Assembly (NCBI GenBank): GCA_035041965.1
Contig: JAPYMA010000598.1
Coordinates: forward strand, 1 to 64,000
From: Anisakis pegreffii
Lineage: Eukaryota > Nematoda > Chromadorea > Rhabditida > Anisakidae
DNA length: 64,000 nucleotides
Direction of reading: 5' to 3'
Shown here: positions 37,951 through 58,500 of the stretch, one piece after another
How positions within the stretch are numbered: position 1 is the stretch's first letter
Layout of the letters: each line of letters begins with the position of its first letter
The notes under the pieces: model-generated
Told to the model about the DNA's origin: nothing
The model's input: the letters and a program-made list of their open reading frames with translations, nothing else
Database searches by the model: none
Made by a program: the position numbers and the translations under genes

Positions 37951-40249
37951 ATATCAGGTATTGAAGATATCCTCCACAAAAAGACTTTTATTTTCCAGCA
38001 AACTGGTTATTTCAGTAGGCTCTTACTAACCAATATAATTCGAAACATAATAATGACTGAAGAAATTTCAGTAATAAGTGGAATGTGAGTCATTTAATTA
38101 ACCTTGATCAAACAGCTGATTTGAAGCGTTGACTGTTACTTGCACGGTCAGGCAAATTATGAGCTAAATATATTTTCTGTTATTAAAGAGATGAAATGGA
38201 AGGTAGCTATTCTTATGAACCCAGAACGGCACTAAGAACAGTGTCAGGAATGAACCACGCACTTGCGCATATGATCATAGCCACGTAATCCACATTCTCA
38301 TGCCCATTCCCAGCATCAGCAGACCTCGATGGATCGTTTAAGGAAACAACTTGTCTGCTAATGAGTCCATCCGAAATACATTTTGTTGGCCGAGAAGAAA
38401 AGAAAAGAATGAAACTGCAATAATGATAATAATTTTATTCAAATTAATAGATCTGAGGAGAGCAGATGAGGCAATTCAAACATGAATAACAACTGCTAAT
38501 TTGATATATCATACAACCAATGACGATCAAATTTGTCAAACAAATCAATCGCAATAATTTTACACTAAAATTTCCATGAACAACAAAAAACCAACACAAC
38601 ATGATGACTGATTATGACGGATAATCATGAATTGAACCAAAAACAATTATCATAAACAATCTCATAGAGGATATTCAAAACACTGAAACCTAAAGAAATG
38701 TTCATATTTAGCAGACCAATGTTCACGACTTTCATATTCTATTAAAACCTTATCTAATTGATTACATCAAACTGGACTGAAGTGTCCTTTTGTTCTTTTG
38801 CTTGATAGCGATACCTTTTTACATGGAAACAAAAATAAATAAATCGAGCTGCGCAATCAATCTGAAAGGTTTTTCTTCAAAAGCCAAAACTTTATAGAAA
38901 AGTCGGAAATTAGACACATCTATCTGCAAACACTTCACCATGAATCGAATACGATTGAAGAAGTACAAACTGAAATAATTAACTGACAAAGGCCGAATGA
39001 TTTCTTCGTACTGAAAACTGAAAAACCATCATCCATCTTGTGATCAAAAATGAAACGAACAATCAGAATAACACAACCAATCAACAGGAACATAATAAAA
39101 CATTAAAACAAAACAACGAAGAATGAAAAAGAAGATGAATTTTGTGAAACATATTACATATTAAATTCGTCGGAACAACAACATCTGCGCCAAAATCGGC
39201 AACAGGAAAAGAAAGAATCAATGGGAACGATAAAGCGCTTCGTAGAGCGATGAAATGAGCTGAAATCGAAAAAAATAAAGGTGTTAAAAACTTTGTTGAA
39301 AATGGAGGAATTTCATTCCAAATTCTAACCTACGATTTCTCCAGTATACGCATGAAACAGTCAGAAATGGTTTCAACAATACCCTGTTTTGAAAATTCGC
39401 AAAACCAGAAAAAGAATTGAAGTGATTATTCGCTGTAAGCAACCGATGATTCAGAAAACGCTCCCTCTCATATAAACACGGCCCAGATATCATTCAAATA
39501 AACAACAACAAGTTGGTGAAGAGTGTAAAATAAACACAACGAACCATGGAATCAAATATGACGATTGAATGACTCTGAGTTGAATCAAATCAAATTCAAC
39601 AAAAACACAGTAACAACGTTCATAAGTATACTTACAAGACTACTACTGTCGTGCACTGATGTGAATTTGTGTTATATTTTACGAGATTATCGTTTATTTG
39701 ATTCAGTCGAATAAATAGCTGAATAAAATTCAAAGTGTGCACATGAACATGAAATGGTTTCACTAAATTTCCCTCACGCTCATCGCGGAATGGCAACTGA
39801 CGGTTTCGAAATGGAACAGAATAAGGTTCAAAATGCGATGTGAGGTTCAATCGGTAGTTCTGCCAATTAGACCCGGATGCATAATTTGGTAAACAGTGAC
39901 TCCTGTGACATTTCCTAACGGTAACAGCCGTTTATTTTTAATGGATAAAGGTTCGTTCTCAAAACAAGAGCAACGTTTCTTTTCGATTTGAAAATTGTTT
40001 TTTTCTCCATAACAATTAATATTACAAACCAATCAGAGCGCCACGGAACAGTTCTCATTTAAAACATAGCGAATTACACAAAAAACTGTCCAAAAACAAT
40101 GAAATCGGAAATGATCTGATTGACTGCAACAGTCGCCGTTGCGAAGCAGTGGTGCTTGCAGCAGAAAGATACGGTGTTATCAGGTAGAGAAAGGACAGAA
40201 TAAATAGGTGAATGACCAAAAGAAAATAGAAAATGCCGAATGGAGGTGC
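37951..40249. other. Intergenic and 3' flank of prpf-4
   Basis: A-rich plus strand without supported exons. A minus-strand AATAAA near 39930 is a distant candidate poly(A) signal for prpf-4. Confidence 0.4.
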
Positions 40250-47797
<7,548 letters not shown>

Positions 47798-47815
47798 AAG
47801 TCTATGTTTTATCAC

Positions 47816-47822
47816 CTGCAAC
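47816..47822 (-). promoter_or_regulatory. Probable trans-splice acceptor of prpf-4
   Basis: GGTTGCAG on the minus strand ends 18 bases upstream of the prpf-4 ATG. In nematodes such a site next to the start codon, with no coding exon upstream, usually receives a spliced leader. A cis-spliced 5' UTR intron cannot be excluded. Confidence 0.45.
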
Positions 47823-50800
47823 CGAAAACTTACTGAGTCATGATAAACAAAGAAAAAATTTCGTTAAAATAGATCCGTTTAATGCTTTTCATCTTATACC
47901 AGGTCAAACATATAAACACCGAGGATACTCAACGCCTTATCACTAGATGTTTCGTTCGTTTGTTCAAATGATCAAATATGTCTAAATAACAAAATTTCTT
48001 GAATTACACAACAAAGCCTAGTGGCAAAGTCGACACTACATCAAAGTTATACGGTTGAACGAAAAAATGAAAATATTTCAATCGACACGCATCAATTTCC
48101 GGTTAGCACTGATAACCGAAACAATATTACATAATTATTAATGGCGCTGTCTGAAACAAGTTCCGAACAAACGGATATCTTTTCCCCGAGTGGAGTGGCA
48201 TTCATACCATTTCATTCATTCGGGTGATGAAAACGTGTGAACACTTTTCAAATAAATCGACAGTTCGATCACATTATTGACTTCAGAAAAGAATTCGCCG
48301 CAGGGAAGGGAACTAAATGAGACCAAAACTAAAAAAACATCATTCGAAGAGTCGATTAAATAGACTTTGGAAAGTCAAGGGTAAAACATAAATTGTACGC
48401 TTAGTGTAATCCTACCCGAAACCCCCAATTACGGTCGAGACTGTCGTAGCTGTGCCGCCTTCGTCCAGGGAACGCAAATTTTCCATTTGCATATAAGAAA
48501 CGTCGTCGGTTACTTTCCTCAATCAGCAGTCGTCAGAAACATAACTTTGAAATATTTCTGAACGTGTTCAGAATCGGCAATCAATGTAGAAGCGAAGTTC
48601 TAAAAACACTCGCGAACAGAAAAACGCTTTCACGTCAATTCAAAGACTCGTAGAATTCTCGAATAACTTCTCGTAAGGTATCCTGAGCTAATATGCTATT
48701 CCTGAACTATCAATCAATAAAAAACAACCGGAATTAAAATCTTTTTTTTCTGATTTGATTATTATATTTAACCACAAATTCGTATCGCTTTTTAGCGACG
48801 TATCGCAACGCTAACGGATGAATAGTTCATTGCTCTTGAATAATCGTTCCGAAAACAGCATTGAGCACTAAAACAGTGCTGTTCTCATTCACTGATGATT
48901 TACCCATGTATTATTCTAAAATAGTATCGTATGTCAATTAATTCATACTGATATGTGAACATTTTCATTACTTGTTAGAATTTATTGAAATATTACAACG
49001 AAAACAACGAGGACGCCAAAAACAAAGTCTTTTGTGGGAAAACAGCAACAAAATAACCGATTTTACTTCTGTTGAGGAAGTAAAACGATGAAATCGAAAA
49101 CTTTCGAGATGTCACTAATTTTGTCGATGTGTCGTTTTTGACAGGTATAAGGCTGTGAAAATACAATTGTGAAATGTATAGCGGTAATATCAGTGATAAA
49201 TTAACAAATTGTCTTTATCATTTTTAACACATCTGAATGAACCAACACCGTACTATCATCTCGATCTGGTGTATTACTCATGCATATATCTATAATTTTT
49301 TCAACGAATACATCAAGAAAAGGAAAATAATTGTTTTCTGCTAATGGCTAGTTTTTGATATCACTGTTCAACAAATAATTTATTTGTCTACTTATATAGA
49401 TAACCTTCGGTATACCATATGTAAATGTATGCCCGTCAAGATATAGATGCAACTTAATACTAATTGTTGCTGAATTTACTGCACATAACACGAGCTCTAC
49501 TACATATGAATGATGGTCTTTGCCAGTTTTGGAGGACTAAAGAAACGAATTTGCTTGAAAATAACATTTCCTTCATGAAACTTAGTCTCGTAGTTTGGAA
49601 CCACATCTCCTTTTCTTCAAAATTCTTGTACATCTTTTTCTTTGACGATTCTTATTAATTCTTATTTTTAAATGACAGCCTCGTAGACATCCACTTTCAA
49701 GTCATGCTTTTTGATGTCACTGATCAAGTTTTTACATATGTCGTGATATGTTACTACATACTTTTTCATTTGAATAGAGTTTCAAAAGTTTCCAATCGTT
49801 TTTTATCCTCATATGATCTCTTCTATAACTGCATAAACGAACTTGTAGTTGGTAATTTTTCTTCACTGTTTGACGGATAAATGAGCTGAGCTGTCGTCAG
49901 CTGAGTGAATCATTCTTGATATTTTTCAAAACTGTTTTGCGCTCTTGATGTCAGAAAACATGTTAAGCATCTTTGAGTAATTCAACCAATGTAATTCTCT
50001 GTCGGAACCGGTTCTTTAAAGGACTCGACTAGAGAGTATTTTTATTCGGACAACTTCCTACGAATGGCACATTGATCGTGTGAAAGGACGCACGGGTCTC
50101 GCACTTCTTCCTTTGATTTCAGTCATTTATAACTATGAAATCATAGTTCGATAAATCGTTGATGTAGTTTTCTTAATTGGTAATAATCTTTTCACTCACG
50201 GTTGCTTTAATTTTTGGCATTGTTGTTATGATGGTTGTCTTGACTAGCGCCGTTCTTGAATTCTTGTTGAATGATTATTTGGTTCTGAACAAGTTATATC
50301 GCCACTTATTTCTTTGATTCATCTATCGATTTCTACTCCAATTGTAATTGCGTTTATTGTACTGTATTTCAGCAAGGCAGTCGTTTCATCACTTTACTAG
50401 TATTATCGCTAGGAGCACTCTCTGAATTTGCTTTAAACTCTCACTTATCTACTCATATCCAGTCATGCAGAAAATATTTCTGGCTATTTTATCGATATCC
50501 AACATCATGATGTATGCGGTATGTTCAGTGTTGAACTTTTGATGTTCAACCTTTTAATGGATAAATTTTTCTTCCATTTATAACTCAATAATAAAAAATT
50601 TTGGAATAGGCAAACGAATGTAGAACTAGTTGAAGGAATAATGCTGATGTTTAGCAAAGGATGCTGATGTTCTTTGTGTTATTTTTGTCAACCTTTGGGG
50701 CTATATGAAAAACGAACAGTGAATCGTAATTTGGATGTGAATTTTATGCAATAAATCTGCGACGGATTTCACATTTTAATCAGTGCATTCCGATATTGCG

Positions 50801-50840
50801 TGGGTCATTTCATTGAACGCCTAATGAAATGAATTTTGCA
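47823..50840. other. Intergenic, no supported gene
   Basis: 5' flank of prpf-4 followed by A+T-rich DNA. The patch at 48400-48480 is richer in G+C and could be part of the prpf-4 promoter. No coding exon recognised. Confidence 0.4.
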
Positions 50841-50842
50841 AT

Positions 50843-51115
50843 TTGAAATGTTTACATCAGGCTGCAACGCCAGCGTCATCCCGAATCCACACTCATAGAG
50901 CTGATCAAGAACTAACTCAATCAAAGGATGTGAGAGTGGGTGATGCGATTACGGTGCTTCCCGCCGATGCACCTGACGATCCTATCAGCAGGATAAGGCT
51001 TGGCGGTCCAATATCGCTTGCGCATGGTGAGTTGTATGTAGGGTTTGCAAAACTCCGACCATTTTCTCAATCCCGGGACGATCCCGGTATTTCGAAGCAA
51101 CTTTTGAAATACTGA
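50843..51115 (+). pseudogene. G+C-rich frame resembling a Pif1/Helitron helicase C-terminus
   Basis: The frame reads ISRIRLGGPISLAHGELYVGFAKLRPF. HGELYVGFAKLR resembles the HGQLYVAFSRVR motif near the end of Pif1-family helicases carried by Helitrons, with an IPRIRL-like motif only a few residues before it, where about 60 residues would normally intervene. It is therefore at best an internally deleted remnant. Codon composition is far from that of the neighbouring genes. It ends at a palindromic CCCGGGACGATCCCGG. The evidence is one short motif, so chance resemblance remains possible. Confidence 0.3.
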
Positions 51116-52019
51116 AATGTGACTTGTTTAACACATTCTTTTTGAGCCAATGTGTTCATAATTGATCAGAAAACAATTTGTTCAACAAATTATTCATCAA
51201 AGCTCAGCAAATTCAGCAATTCATGAAAACAAAGCACGAACAATACAGGACGGGTACAATTCATACGGAGATAAAATTTGCGATTAGATGAACTTTTTGC
51301 AATGAGATAAAACTTACATATTCAAAAGCTCATTGTGAGTTATTTGTGTATTCTATTGAGAAAATGGTTTCACTACGCTTTCTTTAACTCAATACCCCGT
51401 TAATAATCATCCTGCGTTGTTGATAAAGTATAAGATGTTTTTTTTATATGAAGTGAAATTTGTTGAATTCATAATTGTTTCTGAAATTTTTGTTTTTTGC
51501 GGAACTCTACCAGAACATATTTAATAGAAGAAAGAATCTTTGGGATAAAATTCCGAGAGACTTTAAATAAACTCTCAGAGAGTTAAAAATTGTTATAACA
51601 ACTAAAACAAAATCGTAATGAAATGACGAAAAAACAGACTTATGAGTGACTCAACAACAACACATTCAAACAACAAACTTCAGTGAGACTTAAAATAAAC
51701 TTTCAAAAGGTAATTGTTGTATCGCTCATCCGACTTCTCAGTTTTGTATAAAAAGTACGCAGCAAACAGATTTGGAATACGATGCAACGTTGATAATGAA
51801 ACATAAAGCCACGGTGATGCTATGAAATTCTTGGTCAGTGTTATGTGAAAACGAAAGCTGGGTGGCAATGTGTCATGAATCATATTTTGATTACCTTTTG
51901 GATGGTAAACAACAAATATGAGTGCTTTTTAATGATCTCAGAATGACTTGTGAATCATTCGTGATGGACATACTACAAAATTCATTTGAAAAATGACTTA
52001 TTTCATTTTTTTTGTTATG
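51116..52019. other. No recognisable gene
   Basis: A+T-rich spacer between two CCCGGG-rich patches. Confidence 0.4.
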
Positions 52020-52100
52020 AATCCCGGAAATCCCATAACTCCCGGCACCACGAATCCCGGGATCGGGATTTAAAAATCGGGACTCGGGACCCCGCACAAA
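52020..52100. repeat. Palindrome-rich CCCGG patch
   Basis: Repeated ATCCCGGAA, CTCCCGGCA, AATCCCGGGATCGGGA and ATCGGGACTCGGGACC within 80 bases, very unlike the surroundings. Shares AATCCCGGGA with the patch at 51068-51085. Likely the end of an unidentified repeat element. Confidence 0.5.
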
Positions 52101-55100
52101 CTCTAGTTGTATATAACCAGTTATTGGCACAACACTTCCGTTAGTCAAGCTGCATGCAAATTTTGCTCGTCACGATAACTAAAAGTTAGGTTCCATGAAT
52201 TTAAGTCAATATGCTATCCAATTATGGTTAGAGAATAACTGAATGCAAATGAAAGCAAGTGTATTCCTGCGAACGCCTTTCATAGATACCAAAGTACATT
52301 CCATATTGGTAGAAGAAAGGAGGATCATTATTTGAGAGGTTTTCTGAAAGTATGAGAATCATGATGTTCAGCCATTCAAACGTCTCTGATTATCGTTATA
52401 TAGAGGTTTTGACTTCTTCCAAAATGATTTCTGTATCATACGTTAAATCGGCTGAACATTCTTTTACAACAATATTCAAAACAGTTCATCATTTTCACAT
52501 TAAGCTTTACAAAATTTCAGGTATGCATGACGATTGATTCGAAGTATCACCATTTACAAAGGTTTTTGAATTGCTACATCCACATTGATTAATGCAAAAT
52601 TTTTCTGCTGTTGGCTATATAAAGTCCAAATCAGTGAAGAATGCAAACCATGATTAATAATCCAAATACCTGGTAACGAAGTTCTGATCTACTCGATTTG
52701 TTGATTTAGTTGACAATTCTAATCGAACAGTTGCTCTTTGAATTTTTTCCAAAAAAATCTTTGATATGTTCTATGATTTTATGAATGGTGTTTATTTCTC
52801 GTACGAATTGCTGCAAACAATTATTTATTCCTCAGTCTCTGAGATTCGCTTATAATCAGATGGAACCGAAATTTGAATTCAATTTTTGACTACGAAAATA
52901 CGACGAGCACATCATGAGCATGAGGATCTCTGCTATGTTCAGTTGTAATAATTGATTGAAGCCAAACAGTTCAGTTATAGTACATAATGTTTATTTTTTC
53001 TGGCTCAGCTGACGAATTCCGTTATCAACACTTCTTCTTGATACAGACCATTACTCCTGAATGCTTCCTCATATGAGAACAACAGCTGTATTTTCGTGTT
53101 CTTCGTTAACGAAAAATGAATACTTTATTTCTATTGTTTTCGTATGAAGTAATAAACCGAATTTTCAGAAAAACTGCATTAATAAGGAGAAGGTAATTTC
53201 GATGTGTAATGTCAGCATAAATGAATGTATTCATTATAAGAATAAATGCATGTATTGAAATTTAATAAAAATTAATATTATTCAAAAACTTGTCATTATA
53301 TGCATTGAACAGATGCTAACGTTGTGAAACAAATGACCGAAAGAGGTAATACAGTAGAGGTAACTCCAAGGAGGGTTGTTAGATTATGATGATGATTTAC
53401 AAATGAAGATAATGAGTATCATATGTACGAAGAAAAGAGGATTGTACTGCGTGCAGTGTTCATTATTCACATGCTTGAAACAACTAGCTAGAAACTTCTT
53501 AATCACACTTGTCTGTTGTCATAGAAAGCACCGACTCGAGCGACTGGTTGGAGCATTGATGTTTGCGACCGCAAAAGGACGGCACGCGACGCGTAGAATC
53601 TTGTAAGTGAGTAGTATAGCTTTGCTGTTGCTATTGCATGGAAATGCATGATGTGGATTGGTCACTGAAGCAACGAACAACCAACAGCCCGAGGCCGTAA
53701 GCCAGAAAGGAAGAGTGATTTAGCTGCCTATATGCATACATTTTCTGCATATTCTCTCAGTTCTTCACATCTTGATACATTAATTTCGTGATGCATATAT
53801 GCACATGGACACAACATATCTCTCAGACTTTATACATCCTTCATTCGTTTCGCTGTATGTCAACGCATAGAAACATCCTTTATTTTCCATTTTTTTCATT
53901 AAAGCATATTCAATTTATGGATAAGTTGATGAGCATTTCCTTTTCTTCCTTCTCTTGCCCATCTGTTTATCTGTTGTTTGCAGCCTTCCAGTTTCAGCTC
54001 AGTTCGGTTCATAATCTAAATAAAATTTTTTCAAGCTCTTCGCCTCCTTCTAAAATCTATGTTTTTCGCAAATATTCATAAGAAGTGCTTTCTTCATTAG
54101 GTTTTGTCTCGTATAATGGCAATCGCTGTCCCTTTTAGAAAACGACGAATGGATAGGCTTATTTTCACACTAGAGAAACATTGTCGTCGTTTTGGCTCAC
54201 TTTCAGGCTGCCTTAGCTTATCGCTACAGCACAGCAAATGCATGTTTGCTACAAGAAACAGTAAGTTTTTCCCGAAATTGAAGAGCATTCCCTTTTCAAG
54301 CAGTTCTGACGATCGAAAACTATGTTTAAAACATGTGAATCGAATCGTTCATCGTTATAGATTCTTGTCGTTCTAGTCACTGAATGCTTCCAGTTCAAAT
54401 TCACCAAGTTCTGAACACATTCAATTCAATGACAACTTTTGCTGATGAGTTCTGGAATGGTTATTTGTTTAGTGACCGTCCTATTATAATTTATTGCTGC
54501 AATTTTTAATCTGAAATCTCCATTTTCTTCATGCACTTATTTTCGTGCGATAGCTCTGCGATCATTCGCTCATTCTCATGTCTCGTTCATTTTCGACCGA
54601 TAATACTCATTTTGCTGTTATTGTTCTACAAAGTTAAGCTGTGCTTTTTCTTGCCAACTTTTTCATTGAACAATATCCAATCCTTTCAGCGAAAGGAATG
54701 GATTGTTTTACTTGAATGACCACCGCGTTCAGATCATTTGTTATGGTATTTCAGTTGCTGCCCTCAGTACATTGTGAACTGCTGAAAATTTTTTGGAAAT
54801 CATTAATTTAATAGTCATACATACCAATGGATGCAATCGTTCATCATGGCCAACGCATTGGCTGGTATGTACTCTATTGTACTCATCGTCTCCTCTGAAT
54901 TCGCTTCTTAAGTTGGTAAAATTATTCAGGAAAGAATGTAATATCATGGAATGAAATTAAACTGCAGTATCCTCTTGAATTTGAATCACTTTTAAATAGA
55001 AGTACCCTCTCGGAGTGCTGCGAAAAATATAAGCCTGTAGGAATGAAGGCCTTTTGAAACAAGCTTCTGCCCATCCTCCGTAAACAAAGGAAGGATTTTC

Positions 55101-55516
55101 ATTCAGCAGTTTTCTCAAGGATGTTCTGAATACTGTATAGAAAGTAATATAGCGTAATCAGACCAGCAAAACAAGAAGAACATGTACTGAAAATATCGCA
55201 ATTATCTCAAAATAATTGAATACTTTCAATTTTTTTGTAAAAAATAAATCCTCTTTACAATAAAGCCCTCTTCAACAGAAACCCACTCTCATAGAGCTGT
55301 GGAAAATATAAGCCCTGAGGCTAATATTCAAAAAATACGATGAACGCGATTGCCTGCCGCATTATATAGTCCCGAGATTAAACATGACGGATGTTTAGGA
55401 ATGTAGTCTTAAGAGTCACTGGAGATCATCTATGAGAAGGAGAACATTCATTTCGAAAGATGTTTGTGAAGAAGAGACTCACAAAAACGTTAGTATGCTT
55501 AGTGTACTAAGATAAA
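52101..55516. other. Intergenic, no supported gene
   Basis: Frames at 53376-53606 and 54104-54376 are Cys/Arg-rich or Ser-rich and lack recognisable domains. The first ends near a GTAAGT donor, but no partner exon was found. Confidence 0.4.
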
Positions 55517-58500
55517 ATGGTATTTAGGCATATTGTCGTTTTATTGTGGTTGTTTTCGAAGTCAACAATTGCAAGAGAATGTAGATTGGATGATTTTATC
55601 TATGAATACACGAACTGCGATGAACGTGGAGAACGTTGGCGTGTTGCCGTGCCCAAGAATGAAAACTTGAGATGTGAAGGTGGTTCTCCATTGCCCACTA
55701 GAGGCACAAACTGCTGTTTGTTTTAATGATTTTCTCCTTATTTTCGAATTTTATCAAAAAGAAAACTGTTATTCAACGCGTAAATAATTATCATACATGG
55801 ATTTGCCATACAATGTGCTGTCTAGGCCACGTTAACACATTTTGATAATGCCATCTCTCCGGAACACACTATTTCATTTCCGACAAATAGTACACAAGAC
55901 TGTCATGCATGTATCACTTCTACTGTTATTTTAGACTTTAACATGACACAGATCCCGGTTATATACACAGTTATAAGTGGAGCACTTACTGGTATTCCAT
56001 AGAACTGAGTCAAACTGGAAAGTATCCGTTATCGAAAAAGTATCAAAGAGTTAATTCTATAAGGAAACAATTCATGCGCCCGAAGAATTTCTGTGAATAT
56101 CCTTATATGGCTGATATTTAATCAGTAGTCTCTTACTTCTAGCGATTAGAAGTGCTTCACTCGGCAGAGCTAATAGCAGCCTGCTGTTTTCGTTTATGTG
56201 AAGTTGCCTAAAGTGTTTCTCGCCTTGTCGAATTTTTTCTTTTTTCAGCATTCTCGTGCCAGTCAGGGATGTTTCTTGATATCGACACGCAGCAGTGTGT
56301 GCACTGTGCTAAAGGTATAAAAGTCTACTGAATCGATAAATAAATAATCGAAAAGAATAGTCATTATCTGCTCCCACAACCAAAAACTGAATGCTACACA
56401 TACTGAACATCACTTCTAATGATTGATGCTTACTGACTGTGAAAGAAGTGTCAGTGTATTGTTTAATTCATTTTAAGTAGTCATTTATAAAAGTTTTCGT
56501 CTGAACAATTGTAGCAGATGTATGACTTCTTATTGAAGGTAGCTACAGTCTCGGTGGCGGTACTCGTTTCGATGAATTCACACGATTACCGACAGGTTTC
56601 GTGGTTGAGAACATTGATGTAAGCATTGATCGATTGCTTAACAATCAGCGGACTGCTGAATGTCCTCTCGAGTAAGTTTGGCTGATGAGTTCGATCGCAT
56701 GAATTGCTCCAAATACGAATAATAAATTATGCCATAGGAGTGGATGGATCGTGAAAAATTCTGAATTGATGTACGTTCCAACACCATGCCTCTCGAAACT
56801 CACATACAGTGTAACGTTAGTTCGACCTGGTTATGTGGAATACACTTATCGAATGCCGAAGAACAGTCGCGGACTAGTGTTCAACGTTGTCGTCAAAAAT
56901 CAACAATGTCAAAGTTATAGGTACACTCCAAATGCTTGTTTTCATTAGTGCACTTCTTAGGCAGAGCAAGAATAGTTCATGCGAATGAAATTCACACTGA
57001 CAATGAGCATTATGCATTAATCTGTGAGCTTTTTGATGCTCTGCTTTTTATTAAACAGTTTTGGCGTGTCTTGTAGAGATCAACTCAAACAACTTACGTC
57101 GGGTGGTTTGAAAGAGAAACAATCAGCGCATCGGACGGAAGAAGAAGTCGAATGGCAGCGAAGGCGTATCGAGCTTCGTACCGGACCGAATGTGATAACA
57201 TGGAGTGTTGCAAATAATCGTGATACTGCTTCAACGGCTGATGTGATAACATTATCGAAGATTGATATTGTTGGTTCGCATATGCAATGATTCGATGGAT
57301 GATGAAAATACTTTTTGAACAGTTCATAGAATGCTCAGTATTGCTTCATGAACCTTCTTTCTCAAGTTGTTTCTCCGAAATACTCGAGAATCGAAATAAC
57401 TTCTGCGGAAAATTTTTGTCTTAAACCGGAATATTTTCGAGATCATCGGCCGGTCGGTCTTTCATTGCTAAAAACCACTACAAGATCGAATTCTTGTAGA
57501 AATAAATGAACATTATAAAGATGCAAAAAAATAATGTTTCGAATTTAAAATGCGTTGTTTAGGGATTCCATTTGCGAGACAATGCACACTATGCCCTGCT
57601 GGTACGTACAGTGGAAAAGGGGCGAAAAGCTGTACGCCATGTCCAGCTGGATATTTCAGCACGAAAGGATCATCGCAATGTGGCAGATGCCCAATTTCAC
57701 AATTTTCAGGTCTGAAAATACAAATAAATAGACGTGAATGAAATAAGTCAATAGTGAATAAATTGTCAAATAATTTGATAGTATCGCAAACGTTTCTGGA
57801 AAAGTATGATTAAATTCTACAATTCACTCTTGCAATAGCAACAGAATGCATAGTGTGATATTCTTCGATCATGCTTCTATCAGTCAAAATGAATTCAATG
57901 TGAATCTTTCACGATCTCACGAATTGAAATGATCTCATGGTCTTTCGAAGCGTCTCATGAACTGGACAAAAGGTGATTTGAACATGCATTATGCTCATAA
58001 CATATGACAAAAATGTTTCATTATTGATGTTTCAACTTTTCGTAAATGATAACAATGTTTTGTCAGGTCCCAGAGCAGCCCGATGTTTAGATCGGCCGAA
58101 ATGTACTGAGAATGATTATTATCCCACAATCGAGCCTTGCGTTAATGGCAAAACAAAAACAGTTTACAAGAAAGTGCAGCCAAATGTCTGTCGAGATGAC
58201 ATTCCAGGTTCCATTAAGGCGAGTTTTCAATTGAATTGTTGTTTGTATTTGTTTGAAACCACCAAATTGTCATATGCAGTCAATTTCAGGCATGTCATAC
58301 AATTGTTCTACACATTCCTGAATGAACCCTTGTTCTTAACTCCTTCAAAAATGGATACTTTTTTCCTGCAGAAACAGAAAACAAAAATATCACTTCACTC
58401 CACGAAAGGAAATTTACGTAATATACCATAATATACAAAGTTGAACAGCTCTTGTTTCATACTCAGAATTAATTATCATCCAGTAACAACATAATTTTAT

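Noticed and set aside
53376..53606. Cys/Arg-rich frame ending near a GTAAGT donor
   Set aside because: No partner exon, no recognised family and no signal peptide.
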